A stretch of DNA of 64,000 nucleotides from Parietaria judaica (lineage: Eukaryota; Streptophyta; Magnoliopsida; Rosales; Urticaceae): NCBI GenBank assembly GCA_954871525.1, contig OX940871.1, positions 14,848,532 to 14,912,531 of the forward strand. The letters are read 5' to 3'. Position 1 is the stretch's first letter. Each line of letters begins with the position of its first letter. Under the pieces are notes generated by a model. It was not told the origin of the DNA and searched no databases. It saw only the letters and a list, made by a program, of their open reading frames with translations. Shown here one piece after another: positions 9,850 to 20,260 of the stretch. A program made the position numbers and the translations under genes.

Positions 9850-11350
9850 TTGATCAAACATTAAAGAGGCTCATTTGTTGGTGTTGAGTCTGGCTCAATG
9901 TCGTTTTGTTGACGTGGCGGGCTTCTGTTGACTTTAGATGGGCCTTGGTTGGCCTTGTCGTGCGGATGACAGATTTTCCCTCTCTGTTTGTGGTTTTGAT
10001 GGGACCTCGTTGACCTTGGGCGGTAGCCGTTGACCTTTGAGTGGTTGATAGTTGATCGATATGGGGACCCTGAGTAAGTATCCCTGGCACTTCCGGGTTC
10101 GAAAGTCTCGTTTCCATTCGGGGTCCAGGAAATTCGGGTCGCTCACTACCTGTTACCGCAGGTCCTGGAATGGACAAGGCCGGGGTTACAGGTTTGGAGG
10201 CTACGCGGATCGGGGGTACCGGCGAATAGGAGAGTGCGTTCGACCAGGAGGGCTAGTGGAACTGTCCGCAGAGTCGTGGTATCTTTAAGAGATACGGGGA
10301 CTATGAGGCGAAACATAAATCGCGCAGAGTTTAAAACAAGGGTATGTGGGGCCTTGAACCTTCCCAGGATCTTCTCCAGGGGTTCCTCTCAGAGTAATCC
10401 CTCAGACGTCCGGATCTTAGAGAAATTCCCTCAGGTCGGACCCTACGCCCTGAATTTTGGGTCCCGTTACGTGTCCCAAGACTATACACGCAGCCGCGCA
10501 ATGGACTGGAGATAGGATGGACACAGCGTAGGACGAGACCTATCATGCGGGTCGTAGACCCTGTAAGAATTCCTCCAGAGCTTCCGCTTTTGTAAACTTC
10601 TCACTTTCCAGACCTGAAAAGAGGAACACCTGAGTTCAAGGGAAACAGGGGGGATTACCCCCTGGTTCACCTCTGACGCTCAACATTAGAATGGTATTTG
10701 AGGGGTGGCGAGTATATCGGGGGTAGAGAGAGAATCGAGAGAACTCGAGTGAGTTTCGATGAGTAACCATTTAACTGAACTGAGCACCTATTTATATTAG
10801 TATCCGGGGGTCTACACGTAATAAAATATTGTTCTGAGGGGTCCTCCGACAATATTATATATGCAGATTGGTCCCTGGGAAAAGAGGAATTCATCGCCGC
10901 CGTCGGATCGCCGATCAGACGGCTCACGCGCCCGCACGCGCAGCGCAGGTGGCTGGCACGCAAAACGGGGCCCCATCGCAGCCCTCCACGTGGCAGCGAG
11001 GGGATGGGCGCGCAAGTGGGCTGGTGGCCCTGACCAAGGTGACGCAGGCGGCTGGGATCGCGCCAAGTGGCGCGATCTGGAGTGAGGCAGCCCTACTTGG
11101 GGGGCTGACGCGACCTGGTGGGCCCCAGGGGTAGGGGCAGCGCAGGGATCGGCCACGTGGCGCGATCCTGTGCGTTGTCTCACCTGTGGGCCCCACAAAA
11201 AGGTGCCCCGGATCATTTTTTGCTCTCGGGTGCGTTCCGGGTCCGTTTTTCAAAAAATTTATGTCGTTTTTGGGTGTCTTCATATTTTTACAAACACCGG
11301 GACACTTTGTTTTTTGAAAACGGGCCTCTAGAAGAGGTTTTACCATCATC
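9850..11350 (-). repeat. Unassigned LTR-like sequence with a GC-rich block
   Basis: The minus strand has a TATA box ATATAAATA (10789-10797). It is followed by C/T-rich leader-like sequence and preceded by a strongly GC-rich block (about 10890-11240, many GGGCCC and CACGTGGC words). This is the architecture of a retrotransposon U3-R-U5. I could not find a matching second copy, primer-binding site or duplication, so the boundaries are guesses. Confidence 0.35.
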
Positions 11351-11730
11351 CGGGAATTTACCATCATCACTGGGTTGCTTTGCCACAGGTGCCAAGGTTA
11401 TCTCAAAACGAGGATGAGTCACGAGCGTTCTACAATGATTTCAAAAAACGCTTATGGCCTTCATTAAAGAAGAAGCGGATTACTGTCAAGAAAATTCAGG
11501 AACGACTCGCGAGTATTCACAAAGAACCATTGGGCAGCGATGATAAGAAGCGTTTGGCCTGCCTAGGCATCGTCTTCGGAGTGATCTATTTCAAAAACAG
11601 ACCGACGCAGAGGACGGATAAGAGCTGATTTATATGGTAGAAGACATTGATTTCTTCGTAGGTTATCCTTGGGGGACAATGTCTATCAAGTATTCAATGA
11701 AACAGCTTCATCATAAGCTATCGGAGGAAC

Positions 11731-14700
11731 TGTTGGGAATTGGATATAGCTCTGATACAAATTGTAGGATATCGCATCTAGTTCCGATACCATTTATTGG
11801 AAATCGAATATGATAATATGCAAATTTACCTTGAAAAATAACAAAATAGCTTCGATTGCAAATTCATTAAAAATACTTTTAACGTCCCGTCCAAATTACC
11901 TCGAATATTCCGCTCTCATCAGTCCGTCCAAGTAACTTCAAAAATAATTTTATGTCGGAAAAGTTACATCGTAACAACGTACTGACATCGAGTAAACAAA
12001 TACAATAAAAGAAATTTTGCATTTATTGACCCAATGCATAAGGCCGTACCTCATTGACGACTTCCGGGTGCGCGTTCTGACTTTGGAAGGGCTCCGCCAA
12101 TGCTGAGGGAAACTCCCGTGATCTTCCGGGATATTCTCCTGGATTCCTCGTACCGAAGCGTGGGCTTCGCCGGCAGGACTCCGTCGCAAAATTTAACTGA
12201 CGGTTCTTTTTAAGCTACCGGAGAAAAATATCTCCTAAGCTGAACCAGAAGAGAGATCACAAGCAGAAAACTCGCAGACCCTTAAGAGAGAGGGAGAGCT
12301 CGAGTTTTTTTCTCCGAGGAAAGGTGTGTAAAATGTGTAGAATGAGCTCCCTATTTATAGACTAAGCCCGTAACCGAATTTGAGAAATTCACTCCCAAAT
12401 TTCGAAATTATATATATTAAATATAATTAATTATCTTAATCTAAAGGTTTAGATTCAATCTCATCTAAATCCAATGGATATAATTAATTAGGGATTTAAT
12501 TAAATAAGAAAGACTTGGTAAAATCAAAAACCAATCTTATCCTCTTATTTATATATAATTCGAATATATATATATATATATATATATATTTAATTTCGAA
12601 AATATTTATTAAATATAATTAATTATTCTAATCCAAAGGTTTAGATTCAATCCCATCTAAATCCAATGGATATAATTACTTAGGGATTTAATTAAATAAG
12701 AAAGACTTGGTAAAATCAAAAACCAATCTTATCTACTTATTTAAATATAATTTCGATATATATATATATATATATAAAATAATAATTATAATAATAATAA
12801 TTTCAAAAATTATTAATGATTATATATTCATTTAATTAATTTCCAATCCGACGGTAAAGATTAAATCTTAAACCGATCCAACGGATACAATTAATTAGGT
12901 CAAATTCGAAAACCCTAAGCTTGGTCACCAAGCTACTATTTTCGAATTAGGGTTAGGTCAAAAATCAATCTTAATCCTACGGTTGGTATTAAATTATTTC
13001 CGATCTAAAGGATAAGATTGATTTTAGGGTTTTACTGAAGTGCCAAAATTTAGGTACTATGAAAAGACCAAAGTCAATCCACACGAATAGGTGCAGTTCC
13101 TCATTCCATGGCATAAAATCATGGGTTATTTTCAAAAATGCCCATTTTATGTTAAAGGTTTAAGAAAAATGCCCACCGTGTGTATTTTTTACTCTCACAC
13201 ATGGGCATTTTTCTTATACCTTTTACACAAAATGGACATTTCTTACAATTTCTATAAAATCATTTACATATATATAAATATATATATTATTAATATAAAT
13301 TAATTAATTAATTAATTAATTATTAATAAGATATTAATAATTAAATCCAAATAATTAAATTATATTAATATTTCCTGATCTCAACATCACACTGTAAAAT
13401 GTAATGGTGCCACACCATCGTTTAAATTCGTGACATGTGATTTAATTTCATAGTTTATCGTACTGAACACAAACTTAGAAAATCCATAAATCACAGACCG
13501 TAAGTCGGAATGACTTGGTTCAAAAATCAAAGTTGCTTAGAATTTAATTTACAACAACATAGTGCTGATAGAAAATTTAAATTCTAACTTTATTTTTATC
13601 AGTTAATTCCGTGTACCAAAATATGGTACTTTTGCCACGTTGACGATAAAACTATCTGACGTCTGCCAAAGACCTGTTAGTTTTATAAGTCGAGCCAAAT
13701 GATTAAACATTATCCAGAATGTATTTTAATCACGTACGTATCATCCGTTACGGAGCTATCCTGGGGACCACGGACCCGTATCACTTAAGCTCTAACGAAC
13801 TGCTAGTTGTTCGTCAAACCTCGAAGTGATTCCACTATAGACCCGAGGCTGCACTCTTTGATGATACGGTATATATTATTCCCTTATAACAGCAGGGTGT
13901 CCATTGATACAATCAAATTCGGGTTATTGATCTTTCACTTGATGATCCACACATGAGCAGGCGGTTTTTACCGTAATGCCCCTCATCGCATTTTCATCCT
14001 TGACTCAGTCAGTAATATTATGAGCAACCTACTTATGGTTTCGATTCATAAGTTGCGCACGGGTACCTCTCACTTCTCACCAGTGACAATAAAGGGAATC
14101 ATCATGACTTTGAAGAAAGCTGTGTGATGCCCATATCTATGATCAAGCTACCTTCATTGTTGACTATCATGTTCCCAAAATAATAGTGTTGGGAACAGCG
14201 GTAATATATTGTGTTCTTAAACGGTTAAATCAAAGAATAATCAAGTCAACAGATCAGACTCAAGATCACTCAGGACTTAGATCGAATATCCATTTGATCA
14301 TCTACTAGTGACTCAACTCTAAGTTATCAGTGACGGTCTTATATGATAACTTCCGGAGTTTAAGTCAGGTCCAGTCCAGTATGAAGACACTTGCGGTATA
14401 GGTAGAAGGAGCTGGTACGGAAAAACCTTCTGTATAAGATTCAAAATGGTGAATTGAGGTAGAGTAGACCGAGCTCTAATACAAATGACGTGTTCTTCCA
14501 CTATTCACGTCCAGTAAGAAGTTCAGATTCCCAGTAAAAGTCAAAGGTAAAAGTCAAAGAAAGAAGCCCATCCTTTTTTAGAAAAAAAAAGAAACTAGAA
14601 AATAGATCTGTTGTTAAGTCCGGCTTGCAGAATTGTCTTTCGGATAAATTTTAGTGTTAGTCGGTTAGAATCATACTTAATGCACTTCTTGTGAGTTTTG

Positions 14701-15019
14701 ACACACACTTAATCCAGAATAAGATTATATCACTTAGTCACATTAATGACCTTATTCGATTAATGGGCTCCCACCCAGTTAATCAGGTCACGGACGCTTT
14801 AAGTTCATTTATTATGATTATGGATTCTTCCTCACATTAACTCGGGTGTGATGATATAACATAATTGTATTCCATTATGAACTATGGATCAAACATTCTA
14901 GTTTACTCTACCAGAAACTATAATAAGATTAACATAATAAGTATTATCTTTATTCAACGACTAGTCATAATCTATTACAAATGGGTTAAAACAGCTTGTT
15001 TAAGGACACATGTCCAACA
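11731..15019 (-). repeat. Solo LTR of a long-LTR Copia family (copy 1)
   Basis: Begins TGTTGGGAAT and ends TGTCCAACA on +. The interior is the diverged reverse complement of the LTRs at 22256-24988 and 32859-35611, for example the Copia-specific blocks around 12030-12360 and 13380-14180. Flanks are GGAAC (11726-11730) and AGAAC (15020-15024), a 5-bp duplication with one mismatch. It has a minus-strand TATA box in CTATTTATAG (about 12350-12360). At 3289 bp it is longer than the other copies, because of TA microsatellites (12556-12588, 12748-12774) and an inserted MITE (13113-13262). No internal coding sequence is present, so it arose by LTR-LTR recombination. Confidence 0.85.
13113..13262. mobile_element. 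Foldback MITE inside solo LTR copy 1
   Basis: Inverted halves: the left side reads AAAAATGCCCATTTTATGTTAA, shortened here, and the right side reads TTTTACACAAAATGGACATTT. A related copy lies at about 41972-42095 (same ATGCCCATTTTG and GTGTGTATTTTTTA words). No clear duplication was found. Confidence 0.5.
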
Positions 15020-15187
15020 AGAACTGGTGAATAAGTACTTCGTCGTGATCGAGAAAAAATTAAATCGCGTAGATATGACCCTTCTGGGGTTCGTTCACCC
15101 GATACAGGTATATCACGTGCTTGAATCTATTTATTTTCACCGCATGAATGGTTGTTAAACATAATTCAAATTAACACTCAAACTCCA

Positions 15188-16980
15188 TGCAGTTTTTAGC
15201 ATACGAGTGTTTGCCGGCGGTGGCAGCGTACTTAGCTGACCCTCAAGATGCGCCGGCCGGCGCACCTCGTATATGCAGATAGACCACCAGGCCAATCAGA
15301 AAAAAGCATAAGGAGTTGGAATATATTAACCCCGTTATAAAGAAAAGTGCTCCAGAGGTCAGTTGCTCTACACGTTGCATGCCATATAGCGGTAATATAG
15401 CGGATACAGTCTCCCGCCGCGTGTAAAATCTACAAACTTGGATTTTGAAACGCTCGTGGATTTCTTGGAGAGAGGTGAACGGATCATTCAGACGCCGCCC
15501 CCTCCGGCACCTCCGCGGAAAAAAACGACCGGGGGAGAAAGAGAATGCTCATCCTCGTAGAGTGCCACAGAGAACACAGAACGTAAATCGCCTTTACCCC
15601 CTCCAAGAAACAAGAAGTTGGTTTCAGAGTCCAAACGACGCGGAGGTGAGAGACCTAACCCTGTATCACCGTTTAGGAGCCCGTGTCGCAACCGAAGGTA
15701 CGTTGAGAGGCAGAGCACGTCCGATAGTGGATCGTCACCACCACAGGTCTTAAGAAAGAGACATAGTACCCATTCCTCGGCTCCCGTCTCGGCATCTAAA
15801 ACCCCGAATAAGCGGCGGAGGGTTGAACGACGGGATAATGAGACGGCGACTACTCCATCTTCGACATCGGATCATCAAAAAGTAAAACACTCTTTAAATT
15901 TGATAGGGCGGTTATACTAAAACGCCATCAGTTCGTTGCTTGATCAAGGACAACATTCCCCGCTCGACCAAGACGAGGATGCAATAATGGGAGCGGCAAG
16001 GTGCGTATATAGACATTTCCGACCGGGGGTGCCTTTAGACTAAGTATCATCGAGGGAGGCCTCAGATTCTGAGTAGTCTGATCAAGTATCATCAGAAAGA
16101 CTGCCTCAAGTTCAAGAAACAGACGGTGGTGCTGCTCAAGTGCCAATAGTAATTGTGAGTGACGGCACGATGCTCACATACAACGTCGATCAATATTTGA
16201 ACTTAAACGGCGATACGTATAATGCCGATGTTGCGAGAGAGAATAATGAGACCGATCCATTTGACTACGCACGCGAAGTGGGGAATTCGTACGAGGTGGT
16301 GGAAGGAAACAATGAGGATGAGGAGGAAGAGGAGGAAGGGGGGAGGCGCAGAACCTTGGTGTCGAAGTGCATGAGGAGGAGGAGGAGGCGGCGGCACGAA
16401 AACGGAAGAAGGACGAGGAGGAGAAGGAGGCGGCGCGGAAACAGAAGAAGGATGCGGAGGAGGGGGAGGCGGCGCGGTAGAATGAAGAGGAGTTGCGGAA
16501 ACAGAAGAAGGATAAGGAGAAGAAGGAGGCGGCACGGAAATGGAAGAAGGATGCGGAGGAGGAGGAGGCGGCGCGGAAGAATGAGGAGGAGGCGCGGAAG
16601 AATGAGGAGGACGCGCGGAAACGGAAGAAGGAGGAGGAGGAGGAGGAGGAGGCGGCGCGGAAACAAAAGAAAGATAAGGAGTTGGAGGAGGCGGCGCGGA
16701 AGAATAAGAAGGAGGCTCAGAAGAATGAGGAGGAGACGCAGAAACGGAAGAAGGACGAGGCGGCGGCGCAAAAACGGAAGAAGGATGAGGAGGAGGAGGA
16801 GGAGGAGGAGGAGGAGGAGGAGGAGGCGGCGCGGAAATGAAAGAACGATAAGGAGTTGGAAGAGGCGGCGCAGAAACGAAATAAGGATAAGGAGTTGGAG
16901 GAGGCGGCGCGGAAGAGTGAGGAGGCGCGGAAGAATAATGAAGCAACAAAAACGATGGTCAAACTTTGCTGTTCACCAAC
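15188..16980 (+). pseudogene. Middle part of the MULE DUF1985/Ulp1-like gene: second exon and charged disordered linker
   Basis: From about 15188 the + strand encodes MQFLAYECLPAVAAYLADPQ, like the end of DUF1985. It is followed by stops and frame changes, then serine/arginine/proline-rich text (15440-15920) and the acidic stretch DPFDYAREVGNSYEVVEGNN (16257-16316). A GAR-repeat zone then codes for E/K/A/R-rich coiled coil (16493-16840, words such as EEEAARKNEEEARKNEEDAR, in a different frame). In intact relatives this is the long flexible linker between DUF1985 and the protease. Frames change at least twice, so the reading is non-functional. Confidence 0.5.
16300..16950. repeat. Imperfect GAGGAG/GCGGCGCGGAA purine-rich repeat
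   Basis: Degenerate tandem array of GAGGAGGAG and GCGGCGCGGAAGAAT-like units. It makes long open frames on several strands, including a poly-proline frame on the minus strand (16203-16949) that is only a shadow. The frame giving E/K/A-rich coiled coil best fits the host gene. Confidence 0.8.
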
Positions 16981-17234
16981 GGTACGAATATTTAAAAATA
17001 AATCTTACATAGCGGTTTTAGTAGTTAACAATAGCGGTATTATTTATTTATTTACATAAGCGGTATTATTTAACGATGGTAGGACACTCTCTTGACCCAA
17101 TCAAAATGGCTTGAAGATGAGGTAATCAGTCTTCAAGGAATAATTTAATCATTTATTCCTATTATAACATTGAATCAATTTACAATTAACTGCAGTAGCT
17201 AGACGATATCACTTGAGGCCTCTCAAAAAGACTG

Positions 17235-17825
17235 ATGGAGCTTCCAGAGACTATTCCGAATTCGGATAAAATCGTCGTTCTCCCGACGTCGTTCATGAGT
17301 ACCATTAATTGTTGGGCTGAAGATCATAACATAGAGGATTTAATGCAGGATGATAATATCGTAATAGGCACTATGGAAATGGCCCACCGTACTTCTGGAA
17401 AGGACTACGAGCGCTCATGGATCGGTTTAGAGCGTCTCTACTTTCCGATAAACCTTGACTCTCAGCACTTGATTTCATGCAAGGCATATTTATTAAAGGC
17501 TGAGTTTGTCCTGTATGATTCCACCATTACATACGCCGATCCGGAAAAAATTGGTGAAGTCGTGCGTTCACCGCAGACCATTCTACCTTGGATTTTGAAG
17601 GTCGTCGAAATCTTTGAACATCCCCAAAAGAAAGCGTGGACGTGGAGGCGGGTGAATTTCCCTCAAAATAGACCGCCAAAGGGGGGAGCGGGAGATTGTG
17701 GGATATTCTGCATGAAGTTCGTAGAGCTTGATATGATAAACCTCCCGGTTAACTTATTCACCGACGAAAAAGTAGATAGTGCCATAATTAGATATGCCGC
17801 AGCAATTTACGCAGAGAAAAGTTAA
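17235..17825 (+). CDS. Ulp1-like C48 cysteine protease domain of the KAONASHI MULE
   Basis: A 196-residue open frame. Family-typical features are in the right order: WIGLERLYFPINLDSQHLIS with candidate catalytic His78, AEFVLYDS with Asp95, and GGAGDCGIFCMKF with Cys155. Ulp1 proteases cleave SUMO or SUMO-like conjugates. In KI-MULEs the role of this protease in transposition is unknown. The usual aromatic residue after the histidine (HW) is HL here, and the glutamine of the oxyanion hole is not obvious before GDCG. The frame itself is open, although the upstream part of the gene is broken, so it may be an intact last exon of a dead gene. The 5' boundary is uncertain. Confidence 0.7.
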   Translation: MELPETIPNSDKIVVLPTSFMSTINCWAEDHNIEDLMQDDNIVIGTMEMAHRTSGKDYERSWIGLERLYFPINLDSQHLISCKAYLLKAEFVLYDSTITYADPEKIGEVVRSPQTILPWILKVVEIFEHPQKKAWTWRRVNFPQNRPPKGGAGDCGIFCMKFVELDMINLPVNLFTDEKVDSAIIRYAAAIYAEKS

Positions 17826-17829
17826 AAAA

Positions 17830-18407
17830 AAATGACTGCTATGTTATAAGAACAATGACTAGTCAATCTGTATATTTTTTATTGAATTCAAAATTAGTAA
17901 CTATCATTTGCGCTGTAGATAGATACTTCCCGCTACACACTTACCGCTGTGTAAATACATATTTACAACAATGTAAGTACATTCTTACCGCTAAGTAAAT
18001 ACAAACTTACCGCTATTGTTTGGATTATTGCTTATCAAAGAATACAAAATTAATAAATATCATTCGCTTTGTGTATTAAGAACACATGTAAATATACACT
18101 TACCCAAGAGCAAATAGGCACTTACTGCTATGAAAATACATACATACCGTCATAGGAAGAGATACATGCCGCTATGTAGTAGATACTTACCGTTATTGTT
18201 TGGATTACTTTTAATTATTCGCTTATATCATTCGTGTTGTTTATTGAGAATACGATGACCGTTATGTAAACAGATACTTGCCGCGATATAATTCGACTTG
18301 ACGCTGTGTAAGTAATAATTTAATTGGAATACAAATACAGGAATACGATTTGTATTTTTAGGAATTTTGTTTATTGAACAATTAAAATACAAATACATTA
18401 AAAAATA
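17830..18407. repeat. Non-coding MULE sequence with recurring TACCGCTATGTAAATA-like units
   Basis: Irregular repeats of the type TTACCGCT(A/G)TGTAAATACA occur about every 25-60 bp (for example near 17951, 17989, 18009, 18169). The same ACCGCT word recurs in the transposase 5' intron at 27190-27640. No gene was recognised. Confidence 0.55.
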
Positions 18408-18463
18408 GTTTATAGGACACTCTTGAAGCATACAAGTTTATAGGACACTCTCGAAGCATACAA
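18408..18463. repeat. 28-bp tandem duplication
   Basis: Two direct copies of GTTTATAGGACACTCTTGAAG-type sequence (18408-18435 and 18436-18463), differing at about one base. Confidence 0.8.
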
Positions 18464-18587
18464 GGATCAACCGTGCATAAAAAAAACTTGTATAAAAATG
18501 GAGGAGGAATCTTGTTAAGCCTTATAATATCAAGTAAATAATTGATGGCTGGACCTCTCGGGTTTCAACAAGTACGATTCCAACAAG

Positions 18588-18618
18588 TCCTCGCTTGTGT
18601 AAAAACACAAGACGAGGA
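18588..18618. other. Hairpin (13-bp stem, 4-nt loop, one bulge)
   Basis: TCCTCGCTTGTGT pairs with ACACAAG-A-CGAGGA around an AAAA loop. It lies 22 bp from the hairpin at 18641-18681, in the 3' region of the minus-strand gene model. Confidence 0.8.
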
Positions 18619-18640
18619 AATTGAACGAAGAACAAACAAA

Positions 18641-18681
18641 AGCCATTGAACTATGGAGAAAATGTCCATAGTTCAATGGCT
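18641..18681. other. Perfect 17-bp hairpin with 7-nt loop overlapping the stop codon of the small gene
   Basis: AGCCATTGAACTATGGA (18641-18657) and TCCATAGTTCAATGGCT (18665-18681) are exact reverse complements. The stem extends by four more pairs beyond one A-A mismatch. A perfect stem of this length is unlikely by chance. Confidence 0.9.
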
Positions 18682-18943
18682 ATTGTCTGTCGGTCCTGCT
18701 GCGAGCCCGATGGGCTTGTCGGGAAAATGATCTTCACAGGTCGCAACTATTTTTTTGGGATAGTATAATGGCTCAGTGAAGTCGTAACCTGATATAAGGA
18801 AGACAAATGAACAAAGAAGTTAGAATCAGTGTAATTTTTTAAAATATGAGAATAAAGAAAGGATTATGATAAAGCTTACGGCGATGACGGAGACGGGGGC
18901 GCGTTGACAAACATGAACGCTTTGGGTGGTTGAGTTCAAACAT
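18673..18943 (-). CDS. Small two-exon gene of unknown function (59 codons) inside the MULE region
   Basis: Model on the minus strand. Exon 1 is 18943-18880 (MFELNHPKRSCLSTRPRLRH...), the intron 18879-18789 and exon 2 18788-18673 (...YDFTEPLYYPKKIVATCEDH and on to a TGA). The intron is 91 bp and U-rich, starts GTAAGC, ends ATATCAG and contains a branch-like TTCTAAC 40 bp before its end. The ATG is the first one after a TATA box at 19051-19060. I do not recognise the protein: it is basic at the N-terminus, with aromatic and acidic residues after the splice, one Cys in each exon and no membrane segment. The stop lies inside a 17-bp hairpin. It could be the remnant of a longer MULE or captured gene, or a functional short peptide or RNA gene. 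Confidence 0.4.
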
Positions 18944-19050
18944 GTTAGATTTGGGTTACAAGCAAAAGTAAATTTTATTTAGAGTTTCCCAAAAGTGGTC
19001 CTAGAAAGCGGCGTGAATTGAGATTGCACACTAGGGTTTGTTTCATTGCC

Positions 19051-19060
19051 TATTTATAGT
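19051..19060 (-). promoter_or_regulatory. TATA box upstream of the small two-exon gene
   Basis: The minus strand reads ACTATAAATA, about 110 bp upstream of the ATG at 18943, with no intervening ATG in the presumed leader. Confidence 0.5.
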
Positions 19061-19072
19061 ACTATTGATAGT

Positions 19073-20260
19073 AGCGGTGTTCATTTAATACTACTCGGTG
19101 GCATTAAGATGGAAGACCAAACATGCGTGAATGTTACGATGCAATAATTACATTCTACCTGTAATTATTATAGGGACATCAACACGTATCAATTTTGATA
19201 CGCGCCCTCAATTTTCGCCGAGTGATCGCGCAAACCGCTATCAGAAAACAGTAGATAAGGAGGACTTCAAGCGGTTTCGAGTGTTTCGGATTTTCCCGAA
19301 CTTTTTCATTGGAATATTGAGGGTCACATGTCCAAACCCCTGAAGTTTGATAGTACCGGTGTTCATTTAATACGGGTCAGTGGGCATGAGTAATTGTTCA
19401 CCCGATTGAGTGGTTGTTGGTGGACATTAAGATGGAAAACCAATGCGTGAAGGTTTCGATGCAATAATTACATTCTACCTGTAATTATTATAGGGACATA
19501 CACACGTATTGATTTTGATATGCGCCCTCAATTTTTGCCTAGTGATCGCGCAAACCGCTATCAGGAAACACTAGCGGTTGAACGGATATGTGTAGCAGTT
19601 GATAAGGGGTACCTCTAACGGTTTCGAGTGTTTTGTATTTTCCCGATATTTTTCACTGGAATATTGAGGGTCACGTGTCCAAACCCCCGAGGTTTGATAG
19701 TACCGGTGTTCATTTAATAAGGGTCGGTGGGCATGAGTAATTGTTCACCCGATCGAGTGGTTGTTGGTGGACATTAAGATGGAAGACCAAACATGCATGA
19801 AGTTTCCGATGCTATAATTAAACTCTACCTGTAATTATTATAGGGACATCAACACGTATCGATTTTGATACGCGCCCTCAATTTTCGCCGAGTGATCGCG
19901 CAAACCGCTATCGGGAAACAATAGCGGTTGAACGGATTGGGGTAGTGGTAGATAAAGGGGACTTCTAGCGGTTTCAAGTGTTTTGGATTTTCCAGAACTT
20001 TTTCACTGGAATATGAGGGTAACGTGTCCAAACCCCCGAGGTTTGATAGTACAGGTGTTCATTTAATATTGGTCGGTGCGCATAATTGTTCACCCGATCG
20101 AGTGGTTGTTGGTGGACATTAAGATGGAAGACCAAACATGCGTGAAGGTTCCGATGCAATAACCTGTAATTATTATAGGGACATCAACACGTATCGATTT
20201 TGATAGTACCGGTGTTTATTTAATACGGGTCGGTGGGCATGAGAATTTGTTCACCCGATC
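19073..20260. repeat. Tandem array of about 346-bp units
   Basis: Units begin near GTACCGGTGTTCATTTAATA, at about 19073 (divergent), 19353, 19699, 20049 and 20205. Spacings are about 280, 346, 350 and 156 bp. Each full unit has the word GGAAGACCAAACATGCGTGA, a CTGTAATTATTATAGGGACA block and an inverted pair AACCGCTATC ... TAGCGGTT. The array lies immediately upstream of the minus-strand TATA box at 19051. No coding content was recognised. Confidence 0.85.

Larger units (their letters stand above)
11380..15157 (+). pseudogene. DUF1985 domain, N-terminal part of the MULE Ulp1-like gene, split by a solo LTR
   Basis: From 11380 a frame starting MPQVPRLSQNEDESRAF runs into DUF1985-like text (DDKKRLACLGIVFGVIYF). 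A frameshift near 11615 leads to the next block in another frame (ELIYMVEDIDFFVGYPWGT, KQLHHKLSEEL). The solo LTR 11731-15019 then interrupts it. Beyond the LTR the same frame continues (VNKYFVVIEKKL, TLLGFVHPIQV) to a stop at 15157. DUF1985 is a plant transposon-associated domain of unknown activity, normally found ahead of a C48 protease domain. Frameshift plus insertion make this copy non-functional. Confidence 0.7.

Noticed and set aside
16203..16949. 248-codon proline-rich minus frame
   Set aside because: It is the complement of the GAR repeat; proline codons come only from the purine-rich array, and the opposite strand fits the MULE linker.
19073..20260. CRISPR-like array
   Set aside because: Units of about 346 bp are tandem copies of one sequence without unique spacers, in a plant genome; it is an ordinary tandem repeat.
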